Below are positions 35,803 to 43,581 of a stretch of DNA of 53,870 bases, piece after piece. The first letter of the stretch is position 1; the number at the start of each line of letters is the position of its first letter. This stretch comes from JASFHF01 sp050123375 (GTDB taxonomy: Bacteria; Pseudomonadota; Gammaproteobacteria; UBA12402), in the NCBI GenBank assembly GCA_050123375.1, contig JASFHF010000008.1, positions 1 through 53,870 on the forward strand, in the 5' to 3' direction. The position numbers and the translations under genes are program-made. The notes beneath the pieces were generated by a model. That model was given only the letters and a program-made list of their open reading frames with translations. It had not been told where the DNA came from and ran no database searches.

Positions 35803-36870
35803 ATGAACACAAATTTTCCAACCAAATATTGGCACGCTCTGGAAGACAACCGCATACAATGCGATCTTTGTCCGCATCACTGCAAATTAAAATCTAACCA
35901 ACAAGGTTTATGTTTTGTGCGCGCAAATATCGACAATCAAATTGTATCAACTACCTATGGCCGTGCCAGCGGTTTTTGTATTGATCCAGTAGAAAAAAAA
36001 CCACTGAATCACTTTTTGCCTGGAACTTCTGTTTTATCTTTCGGCACCGTAGGTTGTAATCTAGCTTGCAAATTTTGTCAAAATTGGCAAATCAGCAAAG
36101 CGCGCGAAATGAATCTGCTCGCCGAAAAAGCACAACCGCAAGATATTGCTAAAATGGCCAAAGAAAATAACTGTGCAAGTGTTGCTTACACTTATAATGA
36201 ACCAATCATTTCTTTGGAATACTGCGTAGATACCGCTGCCGAATGTCATAAACTCGGCATTAAAAGCATTGCGGTAACTAACGGTTTTATTTGCGATGAA
36301 CCACGTAAAGAATTTTTCGCATCAATGGACGCTGCTAATGTAGATCTAAAAGCATTTACCGATAAATTTTATCGCAAAATTACCAGCTCATCTTTACAGC
36401 CAGTACTTGATACATTAATTTATGTTAAACACAAAACTAAAGTATGGCTTGAAATAACCAATTTAATTATTCCTGGTGAAAATGATTCTCCTGGTGAAAT
36501 TGATGCAATGACCAAATGGATCGCAAAAGAATTGGGAGTTGATGTGCCTTTACATTTTAGCGCATTTTTTCCAGCATTTAAAATGCTAAATTACCCTGCA
36601 ACTCCTGCAGAAACTTTAGTACGCGCGCGCGAAATTGCACTGAAAAACAGTTTACGCTATGTTTACACTGGTAATATTTACGACGAAGAACATTCCAGCA
36701 CATACTGCCACAATTGTCATAATTGCATTATTAAACGCGGCGGATTTAAAATTTTGGAATATCAATTAACTGATGATGGACATTGTAAATTTTGTAAAAC
36801 AAAATGCGCCGGCGTGTTTGAAGGACCGGTGGGACACTGGGGCGCAAAACGCAAACCGATATTGACGTAG
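35803..36870 (+). CDS. amrS: AmmeMemoRadiSam system radical SAM enzyme
   Basis: Radical SAM enzyme of 355 residues related to pyruvate-formate-lyase activating enzymes. The cluster motif CxxxCxxC is 'CNLACKFC' (C85, C89, C92), preceded by an N-terminal cysteine group (C20, C23, C27). The SAM-binding 'NGF' and strand signatures follow, and the C-terminus carries 'YCHNCHN' and 'HCKFCKTKC', which may bind another metal or cluster. It belongs to the uncharacterised AmmeMemoRadiSam set together with amrA and amrB on the opposite strand. No clear Shine-Dalgarno precedes ATG 35803. A small membrane protein gene follows 39 bases downstream. Confidence 0.95.
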   Translation: MNTNFPTKYWHALEDNRIQCDLCPHHCKLKSNQQGLCFVRANIDNQIVSTTYGRASGFCIDPVEKKPLNHFLPGTSVLSFGTVGCNLACKFCQNWQISKAREMNLLAEKAQPQDIAKMAKENNCASVAYTYNEPIISLEYCVDTAAECHKLGIKSIAVTNGFICDEPRKEFFASMDAANVDLKAFTDKFYRKITSSSLQPVLDTLIYVKHKTKVWLEITNLIIPGENDSPGEIDAMTKWIAKELGVDVPLHFSAFFPAFKMLNYPATPAETLVRAREIALKNSLRYVYTGNIYDEEHSSTYCHNCHNCIIKRGGFKILEYQLTDDGHCKFCKTKCAGVFEGPVGHWGAKRKPILT

Positions 36871-36909
36871 TAAAATAATCATAAAAGGAAAATTTTTAGA
36901 GGTGAACTT

Positions 36910-37287
36910 ATGTTTGAAGAATCAAAAACACCAGTATACACACCAGAAGAAAAACGACCTTTATTGGTAACCTTGGCCTGCGTCTTTGGCGTTGCAATTA
37001 TTTTAGTTACTTTATATTTAATTTTTATTGATCCTTCCACTAATGTACACGCATTTATTACGCACGGTTTTTGGCGGCCAACTATTCTTGCAATAACTAA
37101 TTTTGTGGCTTTAGCAGCATTTATAGGCATTTGGCAAATGAAACGCTGGGGATTGATATTGATGATCGCCATGTATATCATCAGCATAATCTACAATTTC
37201 ATGATGAATATCGGCAACTACTGGGGCTATATTCCTGGAGCTATTATTATCATAATTTGTCTGTTTTATTTTAAAAAGATGCGCTGA
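36910..37287 (+). CDS. Small multi-pass membrane protein
   Basis: A 125-residue inner-membrane protein of unknown function. Three to four hydrophobic segments are evident: 'LLVTLACVFGVAIILVTLYL', 'PTILAITNFVALAAFIGIW', 'WGLILMIAMYIISIIYNFM' and 'IPGAIIIIICLFYF'. The N-terminus is short, charged and proline-containing; the C-terminus ends in 'FKKMR', suggesting a cytoplasmic tail. AGAGGT lies 6 bases before ATG 36910. It follows amrS on the same strand with a 39-base gap and is probably co-transcribed. It is convergent with the F-box gene. I cannot assign a role. Confidence 0.75.
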   Translation: MFEESKTPVYTPEEKRPLLVTLACVFGVAIILVTLYLIFIDPSTNVHAFITHGFWRPTILAITNFVALAAFIGIWQMKRWGLILMIAMYIISIIYNFMMNIGNYWGYIPGAIIIIICLFYFKKMR

Positions 37288-37343
37288 TTACATAACCCCA
37301 AGTAATTTTACAGACATACTGTGGTTTTAATCAAAAGCATTTT

Positions 37344-38309
37344 TTATAAAGCATTAAGCCATTTTTTTGTAATCTTTTGTTCTAACTCAGGCAATGCTGT
37401 AGAACGCTTCTCTATTAAAAAATCCAAAAGCTTTTTAAATTCTTTATTATCTTTTTTATTAATATTAATATCAGCTAAATTCCAACTTGGTACTAAATAA
37501 TTTGGACTCAACCGAAGAGATCGCCAAAAAGATTTAACCGCTGCTTTAACATTATCCTGTTTTTTATAAATCATACCAAAATCACAAATAATCATACTGT
37601 CAAAAGAAATCCCATTTTCAAAAAACTTAGAATATCCTTTGCCCCCTTGACTCCAAAAATTTGCGTTTTTAAAATATGATAATGCTTTTTTAAAATCATT
37701 CTGTTTTAAGCAAACATGGCCTTGTTTCCTCAGTACTTGTGATATTAATTTTGCAACCTGCTCTTTGGGTAACTTTGCATATTGTTTATAAGGAATTCCT
37801 AAACGTGCAGCGTTTAAATGACAATAACGAAACCACTTATGGTTAACTTGTTCTGGCGTCAAACCTGTTTTTATTCCTCGAAGTTGAAGTTGGTTCAAAC
37901 CAATAACTTGTTTTGGTGACGAATTATAAAGGGCTTCTTTTATAGTTAATTGTTCAGTACAAATAAGTCGTCTCACTAATGCCGAACCAAGATGAGCTTT
38001 TTGAATGTCGGTTAAATTTTTAAGTACTTTCTCTATTAAATAACTCATACCATTTTCATCATAGTGCATATATTCCAGTTTCCTCGATTGCACATCTTTA
38101 ATGTAAGTGTTTTTATTCTCTGTGCCGTTTGCGTTGTTCTCTTTTTTATCTCGTTTCTCCTCTTTCAATTTTTCACCCCAAACAGGATTACTATTGCTTA
38201 ATTTGTAGAATATTTTATTAATGCGCTGAAGAGTTATACCCAAATCACTAGGTGATAAATATAAAAGCATTTCGATTATAATTTCATATGGAATTTTTTT
38301 AAAAAACAT
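37344..38309 (-). CDS. F-box protein with LTxEQ module and TPR-like C-terminus (paralog 1)
   Basis: A 321-residue protein with a recognisable F-box at the N-terminus (about residues 4-46: 'IPYEIIIEMLLYLSPSDLG' ending '...NPVWGEKL'). In eukaryotes the F-box recruits Skp1 of SCF ubiquitin ligases; bacterial F-box proteins are typically secreted effectors, such as Legionella AnkB. A charged linker follows, then one 63-residue module ('VIGLNQLQLRGIKTGLTPEQV'-type), then TPR-like helices near the C-terminus ('AAVKSFWRSLRLSPNYL'). I choose ATG 38309, preceded by AGAGGG. A PmrA box lies 61 bases upstream. The adjacent gene 38465-40087 is a paralog. Host ubiquitination is inferred from the F-box only. 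Confidence 0.85.
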   Translation of the reverse strand: MFFKKIPYEIIIEMLLYLSPSDLGITLQRINKIFYKLSNSNPVWGEKLKEEKRDKKENNANGTENKNTYIKDVQSRKLEYMHYDENGMSYLIEKVLKNLTDIQKAHLGSALVRRLICTEQLTIKEALYNSSPKQVIGLNQLQLRGIKTGLTPEQVNHKWFRYCHLNAARLGIPYKQYAKLPKEQVAKLISQVLRKQGHVCLKQNDFKKALSYFKNANFWSQGGKGYSKFFENGISFDSMIICDFGMIYKKQDNVKAAVKSFWRSLRLSPNYLVPSWNLADININKKDNKEFKKLLDFLIEKRSTALPELEQKITKKWLNAL

Positions 38310-38369
38310 AATTAACCCTCTTAAAACATTGGCTTTTCTCACATAACTATTTCAGCTATGACCAAAATT

Positions 38370-38402
38370 ATTTTAGCCTATGAATCTTAAGAAAATCTTA
38401 AA
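38370..38402 (-). promoter_or_regulatory. PmrA-box promoter of F-box paralog 1
   Basis: Minus strand: TTTAAG (38402-38397), five bases, CTTAAG (38391-38386), ten bases, then a -10 TAAAAT (38375-38370). Half-sites are 11 bp apart. The region from here to the start codon aligns closely with the promoter region of paralog 2. Confidence 0.82.
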
Positions 38403-38464
38403 TAAATTCTTGTTCCAAGCAACCATTTGATTATCTTAGGAAATTTTTTTTAAATTTTTTAATT

Positions 38465-40087
38465 TTAAAAAGAACAAATTAAAAAACCAAACATTTTTAC
38501 AGGCATACTGTGAGTGTGATCAAGAACATTTTTTAATTCTTCATCATGGTGTTTTTTAGAAAACTCAGGCCATTTTTTTGCAATTACGTCTCTTAACTTA
38601 GATAATGCTCTAGAACCTTTTCTTCCTAAAAAATTTAAAAGCCTTGTAAGTTCTTCATCATTTTTTTGCTGAATAAAAATATCAGTTAAATTCCAAGCCG
38701 GTTCAAAATAATCAGGATTGAATTCAATAGACTGCCAAAAACAAGAAAGTGCTCTTTTATGATTACCTGCTTCCTTTAAAACCATCCCCGTGTTAAAAGC
38801 AATCTTAGAATCTCTTGAATCCGAATACTTTGCCTTTATGTGCATTACCATTACACTTGCAAAGTGATTTATTCTAAAAAACTTATTACCTTCTAGCCTA
38901 CGGAATATGGCACGAGCTTTATCTCCAGACAACTCTTTATAGTCTTCATAAGGAATTTTAGCTTCGGCAAGCCTTGCATGCCAAAAACCAAACCAATTAT
39001 GCTCAACTTGTTCTCGCGTCAAACCAGCATTCATTCCTTGAAGTTGATATTTGCCTAAACCAATAACTTGTTTCCGTTTCAAACCTTTTAAAATACCATA
39101 TTCAACTTGGTTTTTAGTTAACCCCTGATATTGCTCATAAGAAATACCTTTTTCGGCAGCTTCGGCATGCCAATAATCAAACCAGTCATTTTCAACTTGT
39201 TCTCGCGTCAAACCAGCATTCATTCCTTGAAGTTGATATTTGCCTAAACCAATAACTTGTTCCCGTTTTAAGCCTTTTAAAATACCATATTCAACTTGGT
39301 TTTTAGTTAACCCCTGATATTGCTCATAAGAAATACCTTTTTCGGCAGCTTCGGCATGCCAATAATCAAACCAGTCATTTTCAACTTGTTCTCGCGTCAA
39401 ACCAGCATTCATTCCTTGAAGTTGATATTTGCCTAAACCAATAACTTGTTCCCGTTTTAAGCCTTTTAAAATACCATATTCAACTTGATTTTCAGTTAAC
39501 CCTTGATATTGCTCATAAGAAATACCTTTTTTGGCAGCTTCGGCATGCCAATAATCAAACCACTTATGGTTAACCTGCTCTCGCGTCAAACCAGCTCTTA
39601 TTCCTCGAAGTTGATATTCGTTTAAACCAATAACTTGTTGTGGTAACGAATTATAAAGAGCTTTTTTTATAGTTAATTGTTCAGTACAAATAAGTCGTCT
39701 CACTAATGCCGAACCAAGATGAGCTTTTTGAATGTCGGTTAAATCAGTTCTTTGTTTAAATACTTTCCTTATTAAATAATCCACACCCTTTATATCATAA
39801 TGAATATAACCTGGTTTCCTAAATTCTACCTCATTAATGTAAAGTTTTTTATTATCGCTCCTATGTGCATTATTCTCGTCTTTATTTCTTTTATCATTTC
39901 TTTTATCCTTTTTTAAGAATCTCCCCCAAATAATATCACTATTGCTTAATTTCTTGAATCTTTTTTTAACTAAACTAATTTTAGCTAAATCTTTAGGTGA
40001 TAAATATAAAAGCATTTCGATTATAATTTCATATGGGATTTTTTCAAAAAACTCAATTTTTTTAGATTTATTTTTTTTAAAAAGTAT
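38465..40087 (-). CDS. F-box protein with four 63-aa repeats (paralog 2), probable ATA start
   Basis: Predicted 540 residues from an ATA codon at 40087, or 516 from ATG 40015. Alignment of the upstream DNA with paralog 1 puts the paralog's ATG exactly at this ATA, with GGTGG before it. The F-box ('KIPYEIIIEMLLYLSPKDLA', about residues 16-58) is complete only if ATA is used; ATG 40015 falls inside the F-box. Residues about 152-403 are four 63-residue modules, the middle two nearly identical, each with 'GLTREQV...WFDYWHAEAA' and 'YEQYQGLTKNQVEYGILKGL'. TPR-like helices follow (about 430-500). A PmrA box lies 62 bases upstream. It is a candidate secreted ubiquitin-pathway effector by analogy with Legionella F-box proteins. 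Confidence 0.82.
   Translation of the reverse strand: MLFKKNKSKKIEFFEKIPYEIIIEMLLYLSPKDLAKISLVKKRFKKLSNSDIIWGRFLKKDKRNDKRNKDENNAHRSDNKKLYINEVEFRKPGYIHYDIKGVDYLIRKVFKQRTDLTDIQKAHLGSALVRRLICTEQLTIKKALYNSLPQQVIGLNEYQLRGIRAGLTREQVNHKWFDYWHAEAAKKGISYEQYQGLTENQVEYGILKGLKREQVIGLGKYQLQGMNAGLTREQVENDWFDYWHAEAAEKGISYEQYQGLTKNQVEYGILKGLKREQVIGLGKYQLQGMNAGLTREQVENDWFDYWHAEAAEKGISYEQYQGLTKNQVEYGILKGLKRKQVIGLGKYQLQGMNAGLTREQVEHNWFGFWHARLAEAKIPYEDYKELSGDKARAIFRRLEGNKFFRINHFASVMVMHIKAKYSDSRDSKIAFNTGMVLKEAGNHKRALSCFWQSIEFNPDYFEPAWNLTDIFIQQKNDEELTRLLNFLGRKGSRALSKLRDVIAKKWPEFSKKHHDEELKNVLDHTHSMPVKMFGFLICSF
38879..39634 (-). repeat. Tandem 189-bp coding repeats in F-box paralog 2
   Basis: Four units of 189 bp (63 codons); phase markers recur at 39003, 39192, 39381 and 39570. 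The two central units are almost identical at the DNA level, which indicates recent duplication or gene conversion. Paralog 1 contains only one diverged unit. Confidence 0.92.
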
Positions 40088-40148
40088 AATTAATCCACCC
40101 TAAGACATTGACTTTTCTCACATAACTATTTTAGCTACGACCAAGATT

Positions 40149-40181
40149 ATTTTAGCTTACTAATCTTAAGGAAATCTTACG
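40149..40181 (-). promoter_or_regulatory. PmrA-box promoter of F-box paralog 2
   Basis: Minus strand: CGTAAG (40181-40176), five bases, CTTAAG (40170-40165), ten bases, then a -10 TAAAAT (40154-40149). The distal half-site has one mismatch to YTTAAK; spacing is identical to the other four. Confidence 0.78.
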
Positions 40182-40253
40182 CAATTTCCCTGTTTCAAAT
40201 AAGTGTTTGATTATACTGGAAAACTTTTTTAAAAATCAGTGCGAACTGCTGTG

Positions 40254-41066
40254 CTAAATCGAACAATTTTCCAATACTATTTCTGCACCAAAAAATTGCT
40301 GGGCTGATGAAACAAAATGGCTATTTAAACTAGACACATAAAAATGTTTATTACTAACTTGCAATGAATTAAGTAAATTATTTTGTATCAAATATTCTTT
40401 TATTGACGCAGCTACAATTTTCGGCGAATCCAATACATGTACTTTACCTGCGTAAAAATCTTCAATCACATCTTTAATTAATGGATAATGAGTACAACCT
40501 AAAATTAATAATTCAATATCAGCTAAAACATTATTAGTTAAATACTTAGTTATAATTGCTTGATTCTGCTCACCCTGCTCAATCATCGGAACTAATAATG
40601 GTGTTGCTAAAGATTTTAATTGAATATTTCGGTTCAATTGATTTAGTTTATTTAGGTATACTTTTGAATTTACCGTACAATGTGTTCCAATTAATCCTGC
40701 AGTTTTATCAGCGCAATGATTAGCAATATGATCAACCACTGGATCAATAACATTTATAACTGGAATATCACGAGCATATTTTGTTTGTAATGCATCAAAT
40801 GCTACCGCTGACGCTGAATTACATGCAATTATAATTAATTTACATTGCTTTTGAGCTAAAAAATTAGCGATTTTTAGTGCGCGCTCACAAATTATATCTG
40901 CTGACTTATCGCCATATGGTAAATATGCAGTATCACCGAAATAAACTATATTTTCGTTTGGCAACACTTTAGTAATTGCATGTGCGACAGTTAAGCCGCC
41001 CATCCCGCTGTCGAAAATACCGATTGGATTTGGGGTTTTAATTTTCTTCATAATCGTTACTAACAT
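40254..41066 (-). CDS. murI: Glutamate racemase
   Basis: Cytoplasmic Asp/Glu racemase of 270 residues that makes D-glutamate for peptidoglycan. The catalytic cysteines lie in 'IIACNSASA' and 'LILGCTHYPLI'. Other signatures are 'PIGIFDSGMGGLTV' and 'VYFGDTAYLPYGDKS'. Two start codons are possible, ATG 41066 and ATG 41051 (265 residues); neither has a convincing Shine-Dalgarno, and the shorter form fits the family equally well. It stands between the F-box genes and an orphan gene, all on the minus strand. A 51-bp tandem duplication begins 23 bases upstream. Confidence 0.96.
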   Translation of the reverse strand: MLVTIMKKIKTPNPIGIFDSGMGGLTVAHAITKVLPNENIVYFGDTAYLPYGDKSADIICERALKIANFLAQKQCKLIIIACNSASAVAFDALQTKYARDIPVINVIDPVVDHIANHCADKTAGLIGTHCTVNSKVYLNKLNQLNRNIQLKSLATPLLVPMIEQGEQNQAIITKYLTNNVLADIELLILGCTHYPLIKDVIEDFYAGKVHVLDSPKIVAASIKEYLIQNNLLNSLQVSNKHFYVSSLNSHFVSSAQQFFGAEIVLENCSI

Positions 41067-41088
41067 AGTATAATTATTACGTAAAAAT

Positions 41089-41190
41089 CGGATGATTAGT
41101 TACAATTTTTTTTCTTGATCATAAGTTTTTCTTTGAATTCGGATGATTAGTTTCAATTTTTTTTTCTTGATCATAATCTCTTTTAGGGTT
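41089..41190. repeat. 51-bp tandem duplication over a gene 3' end
   Basis: Units begin at 41089 and 41140, both with CGGATGATTAGT followed by a T-rich stretch and CTTGATCATAA, offset by 51 bp. The stop codon of the 345-aa orphan gene lies in the first unit, so the protein's last residues are encoded within the duplicated sequence. Confidence 0.85.
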
Positions 41191-42156
41191 TTTTTTGAAC
41201 AACATAAAACTTTTTGTTTTCTTTAAACGTCGTTGTGAGTTATTTAAACGTTGTAGGTTTACAGGGGCAGATTTGCGCCTTCTTAGATTGTCATTTTCAT
41301 TCCCATTGCCATTGCCATTGCCACTATCTTTGTTTTTATCTTTGTTTTTACCTTTGTTTTTATCTTTGATCACAACTTTCTTCTCATTTGATTGTGTGGA
41401 AATATTTTTTGTTTCTGATTGTGATTTTGGCTCCGAACAATCACTAAAGAAATTTATACAAACTTTTACATACGAGAAAACATTTTTTTTCATTGCAGTA
41501 TATAATTTGCCAAAAAAAGATCCTTGCCTTTTTATTTTTTTATATTCAAAATATTCTCGTTGATAGATTTCTTGTACTTCTCTATACAGAATATTTATCT
41601 TAACTAGTTCATCCTTTTTTTGCCGACTTTGCTGACGTGAAAATTTCACCACATTATTACATAAAATGCAACATGCAAATGATATTCCACCGATCACGCA
41701 CGTACAAACTCCTGTAATACATGCACCACCTAACGTAAATATTACCTTAAGCCTCTCGCTTAACTTCTTATTTAATGAAGAAAACTCAAGCCCTATAGGA
41801 ATATAACTTAGACAACCAATAGCTCCTGCAACCATCGAAAATCCTAAACACCAACAAGTATATTTTTCCCATAATTTTTTATCCATTTTTCTTAATTGCT
41901 GTATGTAATCAGATATACCACTAAATTGAGAATATTTTTTACAAAATTTCTTTACCTTTCCACAAAATTCTTTTATTTCAGCAAAACATTGTCCGTTATC
42001 TGTAAATTGTCTTGGAATCATTATATCCAGCTTATCTATTGCTTCCGAAAGTTGCTTTAGGTTTTTTTTGACATCTAAATTTTTTTCAAGATATCTACCT
42101 ATATCCTTAAGGATGTTTACTATTTGTTCGATTTTTTCGCTGTTTTTTTCTCTCAT
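41119..42156 (-). CDS. Orphan membrane protein with low-complexity basic tail (345 aa)
   Basis: Unknown protein. The N-terminal ~100 residues are helical and charged ('KIEQIVNILKDIGRYLEKN'). Two hydrophobic segments follow (about 101-121 'CLGFSMVAGAIGCLSYIPIG' and 139-166 'IFTLGGACITGVCTCVIGG'), rich in Cys and Gly. A coiled-coil-like basic region comes next, then repetitive Lys/Asp/Asn stretches and an alternating Gly-Asn tract, ending in a basic tail. There is no N-terminal signal. The architecture of two membrane segments with long cytosolic tails occurs in vacuole-membrane effectors, but I see no PmrA box here. The 3' end overlaps a 51-bp tandem duplication, suggesting recent tail extension. 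Function unknown. Confidence 0.65.
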   Translation of the reverse strand: MREKNSEKIEQIVNILKDIGRYLEKNLDVKKNLKQLSEAIDKLDIMIPRQFTDNGQCFAEIKEFCGKVKKFCKKYSQFSGISDYIQQLRKMDKKLWEKYTCWCLGFSMVAGAIGCLSYIPIGLEFSSLNKKLSERLKVIFTLGGACITGVCTCVIGGISFACCILCNNVVKFSRQQSRQKKDELVKINILYREVQEIYQREYFEYKKIKRQGSFFGKLYTAMKKNVFSYVKVCINFFSDCSEPKSQSETKNISTQSNEKKVVIKDKNKGKNKDKNKDSGNGNGNGNENDNLRRRKSAPVNLQRLNNSQRRLKKTKSFMLFKKNPKRDYDQEKKIETNHPNSKKNL

Positions 42157-42219
42157 AAAATTTCACTTATTAATGTTATTATCGTTGCGTAAACTCACAA
42201 GCTGGATCCGGAACAATTA

Positions 42220-43581
42220 TTATAAATATGATATATCCAACTCATTCACCGCAATCTGCGGCGTCATTCCTCGATCGTATTCCAATTCTAGCGGAATAAT
42301 TACTCCTTTACCAACAATTGCCCGTCCTTCGCAATATTTCATACCGCGTTTTGCCCAGGTTTGAAATGCCCAAACATTTTGAAACGTCATCACTTTACCA
42401 TTTTCGCTACCCAAATACATCATAATATGACCAGGAACGTGAATTAAGGTAGTAAAAGGTTTACCATAACGTGTAATATAATCTTGCCTCTCACGCGGTG
42501 ATAAACTGCTTAAATTAACACGTTTTCCAACCATGGCTTGCGCTCCGGAATTTCTCGGCAGCCAAATACCAAAAGCTGCATAAATATTTTTTAACGCACT
42601 GGAACAATCAGTCAAAAAAAACAAACCGCCCCAACCATAAGATTCACCAATTAATTGCTGAGTTACACGGGCAAAATTAGCTGGAGTTGCAGCCAATGGC
42701 ATTTTTTGCATAACATTTCCCGGAACTTTTGCATACAAGGCTACTGCCTGCTGTTTAATATTAGCCGCCGGAATAAAAATGACATAACCCTTTGAGCTTG
42801 TCTCCGCTATTGGAAATATTGCGCCTAAATATGCATGAAAACGATAAATATCAAATGTATCTCTAACTGGATATTTTTTAGATACAGTTGCAACATAATG
42901 TCCCGTATGCCAACGTGTTATAAAATCTTTATCAACATAAGCTATGTCTTTTGTTTGAATCCAGCCAAACACCGCTGGAGATTTTACAAATACCCAATCT
43001 CCTTGTTTAGAAACCTGGTAAATATGAATTGGCGTGCCAACCATTAACATCGACTTTTGCAAATTATCAAATGGATAACCCTGACCAGCATAATGGTGAT
43101 TACCAAAAATTGGATCCGATGTTGGCAGATAACGTACTAATGCATTATGTACCATAATAGCATTACGATCCTGATTAGGAAAATACAGCATATCCATGTT
43201 AGCTACAATTGCATGAAACCAGGCTTTAGTATTTGGCTGGTAGTTTTCACCATAACCTCGATGAGTTCTATAATATGAAATATTAAACAATTGATCTTTA
43301 CGATAATAACGATTAATCGGTGATAACTTATTAGTTATTGCTATTTTCGGCTTTGCCCATGGAGAAAAAAAATGTTGGAAAAAGTTTTTTTCGTAACGCG
43401 CTTGTTTTTTTGCAGAAATTAATGGTTTATGTGCGCTTTCATTAGAAGCAAAACGATAAACATTGGTATTTTCTGGTAAGCGAATTGGTTGAATTAAATC
43501 ACAACTCGCCGAACGCGCAAAACTTATTGTTACGAAAAATAATAATGTTAAAATGATCAATATTTTTTTAATCACTTTCAT
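42220..43581 (-). CDS. SH3-domain NlpC/P60 cell-wall hydrolase
   Basis: Predicted secreted peptidoglycan endopeptidase of 453 residues. A signal peptide covers about residues 1-22 ('ILIILTLLFFVTISFA'). An N-terminal NLPC_P60-type stabilising region is followed by SH3b-like domains, for example 'LMVGTPIHIYQVSKQGDWVF' and 'VFGWIQTKDIAYV', and a C-terminal NlpC/P60 domain with the catalytic cysteine in 'LTDCSSAL' (C326) and histidine in 'GHIMMYLG' (H385). The family cleaves D-Glu-diaminopimelate peptide bonds. I choose ATG 43581 because the signal peptide begins there; it overlaps the PRPP synthetase gene by 14 bases, indicating one operon with that gene and the thymidine phosphorylase gene. Confidence 0.9.
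   Translation of the reverse strand: MKVIKKILIILTLLFFVTISFARSASCDLIQPIRLPENTNVYRFASNESAHKPLISAKKQARYEKNFFQHFFSPWAKPKIAITNKLSPINRYYRKDQLFNISYYRTHRGYGENYQPNTKAWFHAIVANMDMLYFPNQDRNAIMVHNALVRYLPTSDPIFGNHHYAGQGYPFDNLQKSMLMVGTPIHIYQVSKQGDWVFVKSPAVFGWIQTKDIAYVDKDFITRWHTGHYVATVSKKYPVRDTFDIYRFHAYLGAIFPIAETSSKGYVIFIPAANIKQQAVALYAKVPGNVMQKMPLAATPANFARVTQQLIGESYGWGGLFFLTDCSSALKNIYAAFGIWLPRNSGAQAMVGKRVNLSSLSPRERQDYITRYGKPFTTLIHVPGHIMMYLGSENGKVMTFQNVWAFQTWAKRGMKYCEGRAIVGKGVIIPLELEYDRGMTPQIAVNELDISYL

Noticed and set aside
38310..38342. GTG start extending F-box paralog 1 by 11 residues
   Set aside because: The frame is not preserved in paralog 2, and ATG 38309 has a clear AGAGGG ribosome-binding site.
41195..41563. 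Plus-strand frame of 122 codons opposite the 345-aa gene
   Set aside because: Composition is the mirror of the low-complexity tracts on the other strand; no ribosome-binding site or homology.
42108..42120. CCTTAAGG motif as another PmrA half-site
   Set aside because: A single half-site inside the 345-aa coding sequence, with no second half-site or -10 at the required spacing.
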